The notes: a model not told the origin generated them from the letters alone. Shown: positions 9,152-17,349, numbered from the stretch's first letter. The stretch: 33,566 nucleotides of DNA from Sphingobacteriia bacterium (GCA_021286705.1 JAJTBW010000021.1:1-33566); one strand, 5' to 3'. Translations and numbers: made by a program.

Positions 9152-9886
9152 TTAACCACCTCCTAGAATTAGTGACGTGCCACTAACCCAGCGGGATGCA
9201 TCGGAGAGGTAAAACAGAGCTGTGTTAGCTACATCTGTTGGATCTCCTAATCCGAGAGGTTGACGGGCTTCGATCTGTTTTATGGTCTCTTCATTGGTAG
9301 CGGCCTGAGTTTGATCGAGCATTGGCCCTTTGACAAAGGCTGGGGCAATACAGTTAACCCGTATCTTTTTAGGAGCTAATTCCAGTGCAAGGGCTCGTGT
9401 AAATCCTTCAAGTGCTGCTTTAACCGCAATATACATTGATCCTCCAACAAAGGGGTATTTAATGCTAATAGAGGAAATATACAAGAGAGAACTCTCTTTT
9501 GAAATAAGTTTCTTTTTTGCTAAAAGTTGTGCCGTCAGTAAAACCGGAGCGTTAAAACCTGCAGTGAAATTTAAGTCAATGTCATCCTGCTCAAGAAATC
9601 GTACTGGTTTAATCTGGCTTATTCCAGTACTAAAGACAGCTCCATGTAATGTGGGTAACTCTTTTATTAACTTGTCACGACCTTCTTTGGTCGACAAATC
9701 AGCCACCACCATAGCATGTCCATCCCCATCTAGCGTACCGAATACATCGGTTAATTTTTCAATGTTTCTTCCTGTAATAACTATCTTGGCACCAAGTTTG
9801 GCAGCCTCTTTTGCGATAGCACCCCCTAGTCCACCACTTGCTCCTGTGATTAGAATACGCTTATCTGATAGATTGAATGGGTTCAT
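9152..9886 (-). CDS. FabG-like short-chain dehydrogenase/reductase
   Basis: Classical SDR of 244 residues. Cofactor motif TGASGGLG is at residues 14-21; the catalytic set is S139, Y152 and K156 (YIAVK). The usual NNAG strand is replaced by FSTGIS at about 85-90, a modest departure from FabG. The C-terminus SGTSLILGGG fits the family's closing segment. Its ATG overlaps the stop of the KAS III gene as ATGA, so the two are translationally coupled. Beside an ACP and a KAS III, the likely reaction is reduction of 3-oxoacyl-ACP to 3-hydroxyacyl-ACP; a sugar substrate is the main alternative. Confidence 0.92.
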   Translation of the reverse strand: MNPFNLSDKRILITGASGGLGGAIAKEAAKLGAKIVITGRNIEKLTDVFGTLDGDGHAMVVADLSTKEGRDKLIKELPTLHGAVFSTGISQIKPVRFLEQDDIDLNFTAGFNAPVLLTAQLLAKKKLISKESSLLYISSISIKYPFVGGSMYIAVKAALEGFTRALALELAPKKIRVNCIAPAFVKGPMLDQTQAATNEETIKQIEARQPLGLGDPTDVANTALFYLSDASRWVSGTSLILGGG

Positions 9887-10956
9887 CTCTTACTTGGCTT
9901 TGTATATTCAATGATATCAGGAATGACCATGTTGTTAGTTTGGATTATCGTACTTCCCCAACTGAGGCCAATACCAAAAGCAGACAATAATAGTCTCGAG
10001 TCTTTGCCTTTGATAGTTTCTTTTAATTCACTGACAATCGTAAGTGGGATGCTTGCTGAACTCGTATTACCAAATTTCTGAATTGACAATGGCATCTTGC
10101 TTTTATCCACCCTAAGCATCTTTCTTAAGGTTTCATTTATAAGCTTATTAGCCTGATGAAATACAATGTGATCTATATTATCTAACGTTTCGTTATGGTA
10201 GGAGAGGAGCGTTTTTATGTTTGGCACGACCTCTCGTAGTGAGAAGTTGAATACCTCTATACCATCAAGATGGATATGAAGTTTTGATCTCTGAATGCCC
10301 GGACTTACTGTTTTGTAATCGAGTGATTTCTTAGATAAGAAGTTTCTTAATCCTCCGTCTGGAATGATAATTGCTTTGTGACCTGAACCATCACCTTGTA
10401 AATTGAAAGGAATTGGTTTAGCTCCGTCTTTTATCTCTATTGCGGTTGCTGTCCCGGCATCGCCAAATAGAGGATGGGTACTTTTATCTCTATAAGCAGC
10501 ATTAAGAGATGAAATGTCGCCCACTAAAAGTAACCCTTTCTTTAACCCAAAAGAGTTTAATAAGCCACCTATAACGGATAGTCCATAAACATAGCCTGAG
10601 CATCCAAGGGCAATATCCAGTGCGATACAACTCTGTGGTAGACCTAGTTTATCTTGTAAAATACTTGAGGTTTGCGGAATATAATAATCTCGTGTCTGTG
10701 AGACGAAGACCAGAACTTCAATTTCTGATTTATCCCAGTTAAGTTCTTCTATAAGCTTATCAGCCGCAACCTGACACATGTCAGAGGTTGTTGTGCCTTT
10801 TTCTACAACACGGCGCTTTTCAACCCCAATCGTTTTAATAAGCTGTTCGCGCTCTTTAAGAGAGATCCATTTGTAATCCATGTTGTTTACCTCTTTTGAG
10901 GGTACACATGCAGCTATGCCCGAGAGTTGAAGGTTTTGAAGGGTGAAAAGCGCCAT
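9883..10956 (-). CDS. 3-oxoacyl-ACP synthase III (FabH-like ketosynthase)
   Basis: A 357-residue thiolase-fold enzyme with the complete KAS III triad: C119 in ALGCSGYVYG, H267 in FHQAN and N297 in FGNTSS. GDAGTATAIE (about 165-174) is also typical. It condenses an acyl-CoA with malonyl-ACP, or in relatives transfers acyl groups. It follows the ACP gene by 14 bases and overlaps the SDR by four. Its place beside glycan genes and away from other fatty-acid synthesis genes suggests a dedicated acyl supply and not the housekeeping FabH. Confidence 0.93.
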   Translation of the reverse strand: MALFTLQNLQLSGIAACVPSKEVNNMDYKWISLKEREQLIKTIGVEKRRVVEKGTTTSDMCQVAADKLIEELNWDKSEIEVLVFVSQTRDYYIPQTSSILQDKLGLPQSCIALDIALGCSGYVYGLSVIGGLLNSFGLKKGLLLVGDISSLNAAYRDKSTHPLFGDAGTATAIEIKDGAKPIPFNLQGDGSGHKAIIIPDGGLRNFLSKKSLDYKTVSPGIQRSKLHIHLDGIEVFNFSLREVVPNIKTLLSYHNETLDNIDHIVFHQANKLINETLRKMLRVDKSKMPLSIQKFGNTSSASIPLTIVSELKETIKGKDSRLLLSAFGIGLSWGSTIIQTNNMVIPDIIEYTKPSKR

Positions 10957-10970
10957 GATGTTAGGTTTTA

Positions 10971-11207
10971 TTATTTTATACGGCTTGTGATAATTTTAAA
11001 GACATCATTAACAGTCTTTGCTTTAGTTAGGTCATCTGCATTGATAACAACATCATATTCTGTTTTTACCATTGCAATCAGTACTAGTGCATTAATTGAG
11101 TTCCAGTCAAACATCTCTCTGAATGAGCTTTCTGGTTTTAGTTTGCCTGGTTCTAGTTCATCAAACTCTGATTCGATCTTAAGAATGAAGTCTTCTATTG
11201 TGTTCAT
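10971..11207 (-). CDS. Acyl carrier protein
   Basis: Seventy-eight residues, acidic and helical, in the ACP size range. The phosphopantetheine attachment serine is probably S37 in DWNSINALV, where ordinary fatty-acid ACPs have DSL; the changed residues mark it as a specialised carrier. Residues 55-70 (VINADDLTKAKTVNDV) match the ACP helix III/IV region. It is the first gene of the five-gene unit and would carry the growing acyl chain for the KAS III and SDR downstream. Confidence 0.88.
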   Translation of the reverse strand: MNTIEDFILKIESEFDELEPGKLKPESSFREMFDWNSINALVLIAMVKTEYDVVINADDLTKAKTVNDVFKIITSRIK

Positions 11208-11230
11208 GTTATTAAAATTGGTAATTAAAG

Positions 11231-11238
11231 CAAAAATA
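11231..11238 (-). promoter_or_regulatory. Candidate -7 box for the ACP operon
   Basis: Read on the minus strand this is TATTTTTG, an exact match to the Bacteroidota -7 consensus TAnnTTTG, 23 bases before the ACP ATG. I see no good TTTG -33 element at the usual 19-21-base distance, so confidence is limited. Confidence 0.4.
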
Positions 11239-11372
11239 AGATTAATTCGCGTTTAAAGGTACTTTACCTTGGTTGCCTATTCCAAAGATTGGATTAGACT
11301 GCACTTATCAAACTAATTATTGTGCCTATAAAAACAAACAAAGCCTTGATATTTAGTTGGAGTTGTTAACAA

Positions 11373-11408
11373 AAAGAGACTAGTCAGTATCTCTGAACTA
11401 GTCTCTTT
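11373..11408 (-). terminator. Terminator of the cytochrome bd operon
   Basis: A perfect 12-bp stem, AAAGAGACTAGT (11373-11384) with ACTAGTCTCTTT (11397-11408). On the minus strand the right-hand arm runs into TTTTT, so it terminates transcription arriving from the cyd genes. CAG/CTG inside the loop can lengthen the stem. It also insulates the ACP operon promoter downstream. Between it and the ACP start (11208-11372) I see only that promoter region. Confidence 0.9.
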
Positions 11409-11447
11409 AGAATACTTATACTATGTAAGGGCAGATGCCTTAATTTG

Positions 11448-11552
11448 TTATTTCAGATTAGATTCAAATCGTTTTAAAGCCCATCTTACGAAGTGGTAGG
11501 ATATAAAGATAAGGAGGGGCCATGAGAAAAACCAAAGAATGGATGTAAGCAT
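11448..11552 (-). CDS. CydX-like small membrane protein of cytochrome bd
   Basis: A 34-residue frame beginning ATG at 11552, 11 bases after the cydB stop, and ending TAA at 11448-11450, about 40 bases before the operon terminator. The first 24 residues form one hydrophobic helix with aromatic SILWFFSWPLLIF near its start; the end is basic (VRWALKRFESNLK). Size, position and the WFFSW motif recall E. coli CydX (which starts MWYFAW), a single-helix subunit that stabilises the bd hemes. Sequence similarity beyond that is not evident by eye, and there is no clear Shine-Dalgarno, as is usual in this phylum. Functional equivalence is inferred. Confidence 0.75.
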   Translation of the reverse strand: MLTSILWFFSWPLLIFISYHFVRWALKRFESNLK

Positions 11553-11563
11553 AATATCTGGAT

Positions 11564-12760
11564 TTAGTATGTGTGATGTTCGTTATCTAATTCTTTGCTT
11601 GAGAGCTTCTCATTGTTAATCGATTTCCATGCATACCATATATAGGCTAATACGAATGGAATGAGAAGAGAAACATAGCTCATGGCTGTAAGAGTATAAT
11701 GGCTTGATGAGCTATTTTGAATAGTTAAAGAGCTTTGCATAAATTGAAGAGCTTCAGGTGAGCCTTTTGCCAGTGCCGTATTATAAGCTGGGTAATAAGC
11801 CGTGTTGTTGAAGCCAACATTTAAGAATAGTCCTAATACGGCCAATACAGTGCCAATTCCTGATAGCCAAATACCCTTTGTGCATTCTTTAAATAGTGTT
11901 AAACCAATTCCAGCAAGCACTCCGACGACTCCTAAGAGAAAAATAATCAGTACAACAGGCATCGCCAGGAAGTTAGTCAAGTATTTGTAAGGTTCTAATG
12001 AGATCATTTTTGTTACTGGATCTACAGCAAATCCATCTTTTAATAAGATTGCACCCAGAAAATAAAGGAAAAACACTAGAAAGGCACCTGAGTTGATGAG
12101 TAGCTGTTTCTTTGATCGTTTAACTATCTCATCATTGTCAATGTTATTGATAAAATAGAGCGATCCTAATACCCTACTTAGAAAGAAGACCGCAAGCCCT
12201 AAAGCAACATTGGTAAAGTTTAAAACGGCTTCAAGGCCATGTGCGGGGCCTTCCCATTGTGAGATAGCGTTAGATTGCCCGGTTAGGTTTAGGAGGTTTA
12301 ATTTATTTACTGAGAACGCACTTCCAGTGAAGAAAGTTCCAACTGCAGTGCCAATAAGTATGGTGCCTAGTAGACCATTCAGGAATAGAAATACCTCGTA
12401 GGTTTTTGAACCAAAAAGATTATTGGGCTTGCTTCTGAATTCATATGATACTGCTTGAATAACAAAGGCAAACAGTATTGCCATCCAAACCCAATATGCT
12501 CCGCCAAAGCTAGTAGAGTAGAAGAGGGGGAAGGAGGCAAAGAAAGCGCCACCAAATGTCACAAGAGTAGTAAATGTGAACTCCCACTTTCTGCCCAGAG
12601 CGTTAACTAATAGTTTCTTTTGTTCTTCTGTCTTTCCTATGGAATAAAGAAGGGTTTGTCCACCTTGAACGAACATCAGAAAGACGAGTAGAGCCGCAAG
12701 AAGAGAGACTAGTATCCACCAGTATCCCTGCAAAAATTCTATTGACATGTTTTCAAACAT
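11564..12760 (-). CDS. cydB: Cytochrome bd quinol oxidase subunit II
   Basis: CydB of 398 residues, a polytopic partner of CydA. The N-terminal helix with LMFVQGGQTLL (about 28-38) and the segment GRKWEFTFTTLVTFGGAF, followed by ASFPLFYSTSFGGAYW, are the Bacteroidota counterpart of the CydB signature; about eight or nine hydrophobic helices follow. It binds no heme itself but is required for oxidase assembly. It starts one base after the cydA stop and is followed by the CydX-like gene. Length and helix count look intact. Confidence 0.95.
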   Translation of the reverse strand: MFENMSIEFLQGYWWILVSLLAALLVFLMFVQGGQTLLYSIGKTEEQKKLLVNALGRKWEFTFTTLVTFGGAFFASFPLFYSTSFGGAYWVWMAILFAFVIQAVSYEFRSKPNNLFGSKTYEVFLFLNGLLGTILIGTAVGTFFTGSAFSVNKLNLLNLTGQSNAISQWEGPAHGLEAVLNFTNVALGLAVFFLSRVLGSLYFINNIDNDEIVKRSKKQLLINSGAFLVFFLYFLGAILLKDGFAVDPVTKMISLEPYKYLTNFLAMPVVLIIFLLGVVGVLAGIGLTLFKECTKGIWLSGIGTVLAVLGLFLNVGFNNTAYYPAYNTALAKGSPEALQFMQSSLTIQNSSSSHYTLTAMSYVSLLIPFVLAYIWYAWKSINNEKLSSKELDNEHHTY

Positions 12761-12761
12761 C

Positions 12762-14300
12762 TTAGTGTCCTCCTTCAGTTTTAGGTCCTTTTTTGATTTG
12801 TTTTAGCATAATTCTGATCTCGGCGATTAGCAGAGCTGTAAAAGTGATGGCAAAGAGCCAGAATGTAATGATAACACTGCTTGTTTCGATGTGTGAGACT
12901 GCTGCTTTAGTAGTCATCAGATTTTGAATTACCCAGGGTTGACGACCGATTTCAGCAACGATCCAACCTGCTTGAGATGTAATATAGACCAGAGGAATTG
13001 AAGCTATTGCAATGTAATAAAGCCATTTTTTCCCTTCCAGTTTATTCTTTATGCTGAGGTAGAACATATAAATAAACAGTAAAAGGAAGAGACCTCCGAA
13101 GATTACCATGATCCGGAATGAATAGAATGTAGTTGCTACAGGAGGGATCAAATCTTCTGGAGTATTTGCAAATCCATAACCAAAGTGTTGGTAGTTTGCC
13201 TCAAATGTTGTTAAAGAGGCAAGTGCAAGAGAGTCATTATTCTCTTTTTTTGCTTGCTTATAGGTGGCTAAAGCGTTAATGGCTACTTTACCTTTGTCTA
13301 TTCTTTCTTGATAAGAGATGATTCCTTTCTCTGGATTTCCATGGGTGAAGTCATAGATGCCGGGTACATAAGCATTTGGGCTTAAGAATGCCATGTAAGA
13401 GAGCATATTGGGGATCTCAATTTTAAATACGAAATCTTGTTTTTTTGTAGTATCTGGGTCGGGTGTAAGAGCTCCAAAGGCTACTAGTGGAGCAAATGAT
13501 TTGCCATGGTAATGGTTCTCCATTGCTGCAAATTTCATTGGTTGAACCCTAGCCATTTCTCTAGCACTGCTGTCTCCTGTCGAGATTGTTACAATCGCAA
13601 AAAGAAGCCCAAAGGCAGCTGCAACTACAATGCTACGTTTAGCGAATAGGATGTCTCTGTTTTTTAATAGATACCATGAGCTTATACCAATAACAACAAT
13701 AGCCGCTAACATGTAAGAGCTAGTGATGGTATGGAGGAATTTATTAATTGCAGTTGGAGAAAAGAGAACCTCCCAGAAATTTTGCATCTCATTTCTGGCA
13801 GTATCAGGATTAAACTTCATTCCTACTGGGTTTTGCATCCATGCATTGGCTACCAAAATCCATAAAGCTGATAAATTTGCTCCAATTGCTGTTAACCATG
13901 TGCTGGCAAGGTGGAATCGCTTGCTTACTTTATTCCATCCGAAAAACATAATTGCAATGAAGGTACTCTCCATAAAGAAGGCCATTATACCTTCTACAGC
14001 GAGTGGTGCACCGAAGATGTCTCCAACAAACCATGAGTAATTGCTCCAGTTGGTTCCAAATTCAAATTCTAGAATTATACCTGTTGCAACTCCAATTGCG
14101 AAATTGATTCCGAAAATCGTCATCCAGAATTTGGTAATTCGCTTCCATTCCGGATCATTGGTTCTGACATAAATCGTCTCCATGATGGCCAACATGAAGG
14201 TGATCCCCAGTGTCAATGGCACAAATAGCCAGTGAAACATGGCTGTGAGGGCAAACTGTGCCCTTGACCATTCAATTAATGATGTGTTAAATTCTATCAT
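12762..14300 (-). CDS. cydA: Cytochrome bd quinol oxidase subunit I
   Basis: CydA of 512 residues, close to the E. coli length of 522. It oxidises quinol and reduces O2 with high affinity at hemes b558, b595 and d. Visible features: H23 in TAMFHWLFVPLTLG (heme b595 ligand position), a helix with EGIMAFFMEST (heme d/proton path region), INKFLHTITSSYM (His equivalent to E. coli H186), FYSFRIMVIFGG (Met equivalent to M393), and the conserved GRQPW near the C-terminus. The periplasmic quinol loop between about residues 245 and 370 is present. It follows the DUF4492 gene by 22 bases. Confidence 0.97.
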   Translation of the reverse strand: MIEFNTSLIEWSRAQFALTAMFHWLFVPLTLGITFMLAIMETIYVRTNDPEWKRITKFWMTIFGINFAIGVATGIILEFEFGTNWSNYSWFVGDIFGAPLAVEGIMAFFMESTFIAIMFFGWNKVSKRFHLASTWLTAIGANLSALWILVANAWMQNPVGMKFNPDTARNEMQNFWEVLFSPTAINKFLHTITSSYMLAAIVVIGISSWYLLKNRDILFAKRSIVVAAAFGLLFAIVTISTGDSSAREMARVQPMKFAAMENHYHGKSFAPLVAFGALTPDPDTTKKQDFVFKIEIPNMLSYMAFLSPNAYVPGIYDFTHGNPEKGIISYQERIDKGKVAINALATYKQAKKENNDSLALASLTTFEANYQHFGYGFANTPEDLIPPVATTFYSFRIMVIFGGLFLLLFIYMFYLSIKNKLEGKKWLYYIAIASIPLVYITSQAGWIVAEIGRQPWVIQNLMTTKAAVSHIETSSVIITFWLFAITFTALLIAEIRIMLKQIKKGPKTEGGH

Positions 14301-14322
14301 AGTTTTTCATGATTTAGGTGCA

Positions 14323-14547
14323 TTATTTTGGTTGTGTTAATCGATCTATTACATATTCACTCTTTTCCTTCTCTCCTGAGAATCTGCTCCCAAGAAAGTC
14401 TTTAAAGAAAAATAGTTTGAATACTGCAAACATCAAAAATAGCTTTATAGCAATAATGATCCATAACTGTTTGCCAACAGTCATGGATCGAAATCCATCG
14501 TAATATAGATGGAATATCTTGTTTAGAATAATCTTAATGGTTTTCAT
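14323..14547 (-). CDS. DUF4492 family protein, first gene of the cyd operon
   Basis: A 74-residue protein with a basic start (MKTIKIILNKIFHLYYDGFR), a conserved SMTVGKQLWIIIAIKLFLMF segment holding one membrane helix at about residues 27-47, and a charged tail. DUF4492 proteins are regularly found upstream of cydAB in Bacteroidota and Campylobacterota; their function is unknown, and an accessory or assembly role in cytochrome bd is an inference from position. Confidence 0.88.
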   Translation of the reverse strand: MKTIKIILNKIFHLYYDGFRSMTVGKQLWIIIAIKLFLMFAVFKLFFFKDFLGSRFSGEKEKSEYVIDRLTQPK

Positions 14548-14608
14548 CTCAATCTGGTGAACAGGGAGTTAACCCAAGACTACGTGGTTGTTATTCTATT
14601 CATTTGGT

Positions 14609-14639
14609 GAAAAGCAATATTGTCTTTTCGTGTGAAAAG
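14609..14639 (-). promoter_or_regulatory. Three alternating half-sites upstream of the cyd operon
   Basis: GAAAAG (14609-14614), CTTTTC (14624-14629) and GAAAAG (14634-14639) give two palindromes sharing the middle arm. CAATATTG, itself a palindrome, fills the first spacer and GTGT the second. The array lies 62-92 bases before the DUF4492 start codon. It could be an operator for two dimers or, if transcribed, two mutually exclusive hairpins. Confidence 0.45.
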
Positions 14640-14666
14640 ATAAACCCACTTATCGCACAATTGTTC

Positions 14667-14683
14667 AAAACGCAGTTCGTTTT
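14667..14683. promoter_or_regulatory. Inverted repeat AAAACG/CGTTTT
   Basis: Six-base arms at 14667-14672 and 14678-14683 surround CAGTT. It lies further upstream in the same 202-base intergenic region as the cyd half-site array and overlaps a CAAA that could be a minus-strand -33 element (14666-14669). Possible operator; no regulator can be named. Confidence 0.25.
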
Positions 14684-14749
14684 CTGCAGGGTTGTCAATT
14701 TATTTGAACTTTATAAAACAAAAGGAAAATGGGTGTGTGCCAATATTAT

Positions 14750-15493
14750 TTAGTTTCCCTGATGCTTTCTACAGCATGGAGGCACTTTTGAATCAGTATT
14801 TTCCTGAGATATCTCCATCTTTGCAAGAGGGGGACTTAAAAATGGAATTCCAAGGTTAGCACCACGTAAAATGAAAAGTAATCCTACAATGACTATCATA
14901 ACAGGGATTGCTTTGTTGATTGCTGTTCTTACTCTCTTTGTTACCAGATTGCCGGCAAGAGAAATGGCAATTAGCATTGGAGCTGTTGCTAACCCAAAAG
15001 AGATCATAAAGAGCGTTGATGGTACAACACCGCCAAAAGCAAGTGCACTTCCAAGAGCTACATATACTAAACCGCAAGGTAATAATCCGTTCAATGCCCC
15101 AGCAAGGAATAGACCTATCCAACTCTTTTTGTTTAATAAGGGGAAAAATAGTCTTTGAATCAGAAGTGTGATTCTGTTTAATAAATTGCTCGAAAAGAGT
15201 GTCTTCTTTGTTATATAGGGTAGTAAGACAGTTAAAATCATTATAATACCTGTTCCCATGGCTACCCACCTTTGAATTCCTGCTAATGAAAAGCCAAGCC
15301 CAATCAGGCCAAATACCAGCCCCATAAGTGTATAGGTCAATGTTCTTCCAAGGTGGTAGAATATAAGTCCTGTGAATTTTGTATACCATGCTTCTCCCGG
15401 GAGAGGAATAGCCAGAACAATAGGGCCACACATTCCGGCACAATGAAAACTTCCCATTATCCCCATTAACAAACCTGCTAAGATATACTCCAT
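14750..15493 (-). CDS. TauE/SafE (DsbD_2-like) membrane transporter of the cco cluster
   Basis: A 247-residue protein with about six membrane helices. The first helix contains GSFHCAGMCGP (H17, C18, C22), a signature of the DsbD_2/UreH-like family usually annotated sulfite exporter TauE/SafE. Members commonly adjoin ccoGH, and the His/Cys motif makes a copper-related role in oxidase assembly likely, though transport has not been shown here. The C-terminus carries another Cys pair (PPCCRKHQ). Its ATG overlaps the ccoH stop as TAATG. It is the last gene of its unit; no hairpin terminator is evident downstream. Confidence 0.87.
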   Translation of the reverse strand: MEYILAGLLMGIMGSFHCAGMCGPIVLAIPLPGEAWYTKFTGLIFYHLGRTLTYTLMGLVFGLIGLGFSLAGIQRWVAMGTGIIMILTVLLPYITKKTLFSSNLLNRITLLIQRLFFPLLNKKSWIGLFLAGALNGLLPCGLVYVALGSALAFGGVVPSTLFMISFGLATAPMLIAISLAGNLVTKRVRTAINKAIPVMIVIVGLLFILRGANLGIPFLSPPLAKMEISQENTDSKVPPCCRKHQGN

Positions 15494-15957
15494 TATTTAG
15501 TTGTTTTATGTATTGATTTCGACCATTCGACTTCCGTGTAGTAGGGTTTCTGGTCTGTAATAAAATCAAATTTGATAATATAACGACTTGCCTTAAATAA
15601 TGTGGTAGGTATTGTCATTTCTCTATGCTCGTTGATTCTGAGTTCTAAAGTAATATCAGCCGATTTATTAGCCGGAGCATAGAACCAGGCATGACCTGAA
15701 GTGGTTTCTGGTTTAAATGAATCAGGGAATCGGATTATAAGGCTATCATTTCTTTCAGTAATCGTGACTTCAGCCTTTGAGCCGTGGAAGTTCTTTTGTT
15801 TATCAATTACCTCCTGATGTTTAAGTTCTCTTGGATAGTAGTCATCAACAACTATATCCTGACGATTACCTACTGTTATGTATAACAGAACCAGTGGAAA
15901 TGCCAGAAAGATGATTAGTCCTATTACTAATCCGGTTCCCCAATTGAATTTTTTCAT
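15493..15957 (-). CDS. ccoH: CcoH/FixH family cbb3 oxidase assembly protein
   Basis: A 154-residue FixH protein: an N-terminal membrane helix (about 8-28, LVIGLIIFLAFPLVLLYITV), then a periplasmic beta-sandwich with PETTSGHAWFYAPANKSADI at about 83-102 and an LRINEHREMTIP strand. CcoH is needed for stable assembly of cbb3 oxidase. It starts one base after the ccoG stop and overlaps the next gene by one base. Confidence 0.88.
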   Translation of the reverse strand: MKKFNWGTGLVIGLIIFLAFPLVLLYITVGNRQDIVVDDYYPRELKHQEVIDKQKNFHGSKAEVTITERNDSLIIRFPDSFKPETTSGHAWFYAPANKSADITLELRINEHREMTIPTTLFKASRYIIKFDFITDQKPYYTEVEWSKSIHKTTK

Positions 15958-15958
15958 T

Positions 15959-17335
15959 TTAGTTGTTAGTCTTAGGCGTTAAGAATGAGGCGGTCTGTTC
16001 TTCCATTATCTTGCCATCAAGAATGATATGAAATTTGACACCAAGCTTGTGTGAAGTAAGTTTGTTGTTTGGAAGAATCACGAAGAATACGCCTTCAGTG
16101 GCCGATTCTGGTTTAGCAATTGGTGAGTGACCAACCATTTTTATAATACCATCACTCGGTTCAACCAATTTGATCTCAAGGTTAAGCTCTTTTCTGGACT
16201 TATTTACAATCTTATAATTGTACAGATTAGAGGTACTGTCTGTTCCTTGAGCCTGATATAACATACCTGGAGTACGAAGTATGGTCGTTTCCATCTCTGT
16301 CCTTGAGAACATTAGAAATCCCAGAAAAATTATCAGGGCTCCCAGAACCACTGTATAGAAGGCCATTCTTCCGGTAAAATGAAGTTTAATTCCCTCTTTA
16401 ATGCCTTTCTCTGAGGTATATCTTATTAGTCCTTTAGGTTTGCTAACTTTTTCCATCACCGAATCACATGCGTCAATACATGCAGTACAGTTGACACACT
16501 CTAATTGTGTTCCATTTCTGATATCAATGCCAGTCGGACAAACAGCTACACAGTTTTTACAATCGATACAATCACCCTGTTGGTTTTTCCCTCTGGGCTC
16601 CCCTCGTTTGTAGTCGTAGGCAACAATTATTGTGTCATTATCAACAAGACTCCCTTGTAGACGACCATAAGGACAAACAATAGTACAAGCCTGTTCTCTA
16701 AACCATGTATAAATGAACATCCCAGCAGTTGTCCCTGCAATTAATACCCCTAGTGCAATGTTATTATTCGCAAATCCTTCTCCCCAAGCTTTTAGTAATC
16801 CGTCAAAACTTATAAAATAGGAGATGAAGTTGTTAACGCTTAAGAATATTATAGTAAAGAATACAAAGTATTTAAATAGTCTTTTAATGTAGAATGAAAG
16901 GGTTTTGTGGTTCTTTGCCTCTTTTTGTTTAGCAGGCCCCCCTTCAATCCAGGTTTCGATTCTTCGGAAAATAATCTCCATGAATATCGTTTGTGGGCAA
17001 GCCCAACCGCACCAGAGCCGACCATAGATAACTGTAAATAGAATGATAAAGACAACCAATGTAAGCATAGTTATACCTAACAGATAGGTGTCTTGTGGCC
17101 AGAAAATGGCTCCAAAAAGGATAAAGTGGCGATTGAGGATGTCTAAAAGCAAGAAAGGTTCCCCTTGAATCTTAATATGAGGAAGTACAAAGAAGAGTGT
17201 CAGGAGGATTAATGCAACTACATTTCTGCGAGTGGTGTATTTGCCAGTTGGTAATTTGGCGAATACCCAGCGTCTCCGGCCTTGATCGTCAGAAGTGGCT
17301 ATCCGGTCACGGAAGTAGATTTCTTTTTCAGCCAT
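15959..17335 (-). CDS. ccoG: CcoG/FixG polyferredoxin, cbb3 assembly
   Basis: A 458-residue membrane FeS protein. CGWACPQ with C109 and C113 follows the first helices; two ferredoxin motifs lie at C256/C259/C262/C266 (CIDCKNCVAVCP) and C280/C283/C286/C290 (CVNCTACIDAC). The C-terminal 110 or so residues form the Ig-like FixG_C domain after the last helix (about 330-350). In Rhodobacter CcoG reduces Cu(II) to Cu(I) for delivery to cbb3. Here it sits apart from ccoNOQP, behind the caa3 genes and a copper-binding lipoprotein, so it could serve both oxidases. That shared use is inference. Confidence 0.94.
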   Translation of the reverse strand: MAEKEIYFRDRIATSDDQGRRRWVFAKLPTGKYTTRRNVVALILLTLFFVLPHIKIQGEPFLLLDILNRHFILFGAIFWPQDTYLLGITMLTLVVFIILFTVIYGRLWCGWACPQTIFMEIIFRRIETWIEGGPAKQKEAKNHKTLSFYIKRLFKYFVFFTIIFLSVNNFISYFISFDGLLKAWGEGFANNNIALGVLIAGTTAGMFIYTWFREQACTIVCPYGRLQGSLVDNDTIIVAYDYKRGEPRGKNQQGDCIDCKNCVAVCPTGIDIRNGTQLECVNCTACIDACDSVMEKVSKPKGLIRYTSEKGIKEGIKLHFTGRMAFYTVVLGALIIFLGFLMFSRTEMETTILRTPGMLYQAQGTDSTSNLYNYKIVNKSRKELNLEIKLVEPSDGIIKMVGHSPIAKPESATEGVFFVILPNNKLTSHKLGVKFHIILDGKIMEEQTASFLTPKTNN

Positions 17336-17349
17336 ATCTCAGGGGTTGC

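Noticed and set aside
9330..9914. 194-residue plus-strand frame across the SDR gene
   Set aside because: Antisense shadow of a gene with complete catalytic motifs; no recognisable domain.
14856..15569. 237-residue minus-strand frame overlapping the TauE/SafE-like gene
   Set aside because: It is a frame shadow: the other frame has membrane helices, the HCAGMCGP motif and a coupled start, while this one shows polar, Cys- and Ser-rich sequence without family features.
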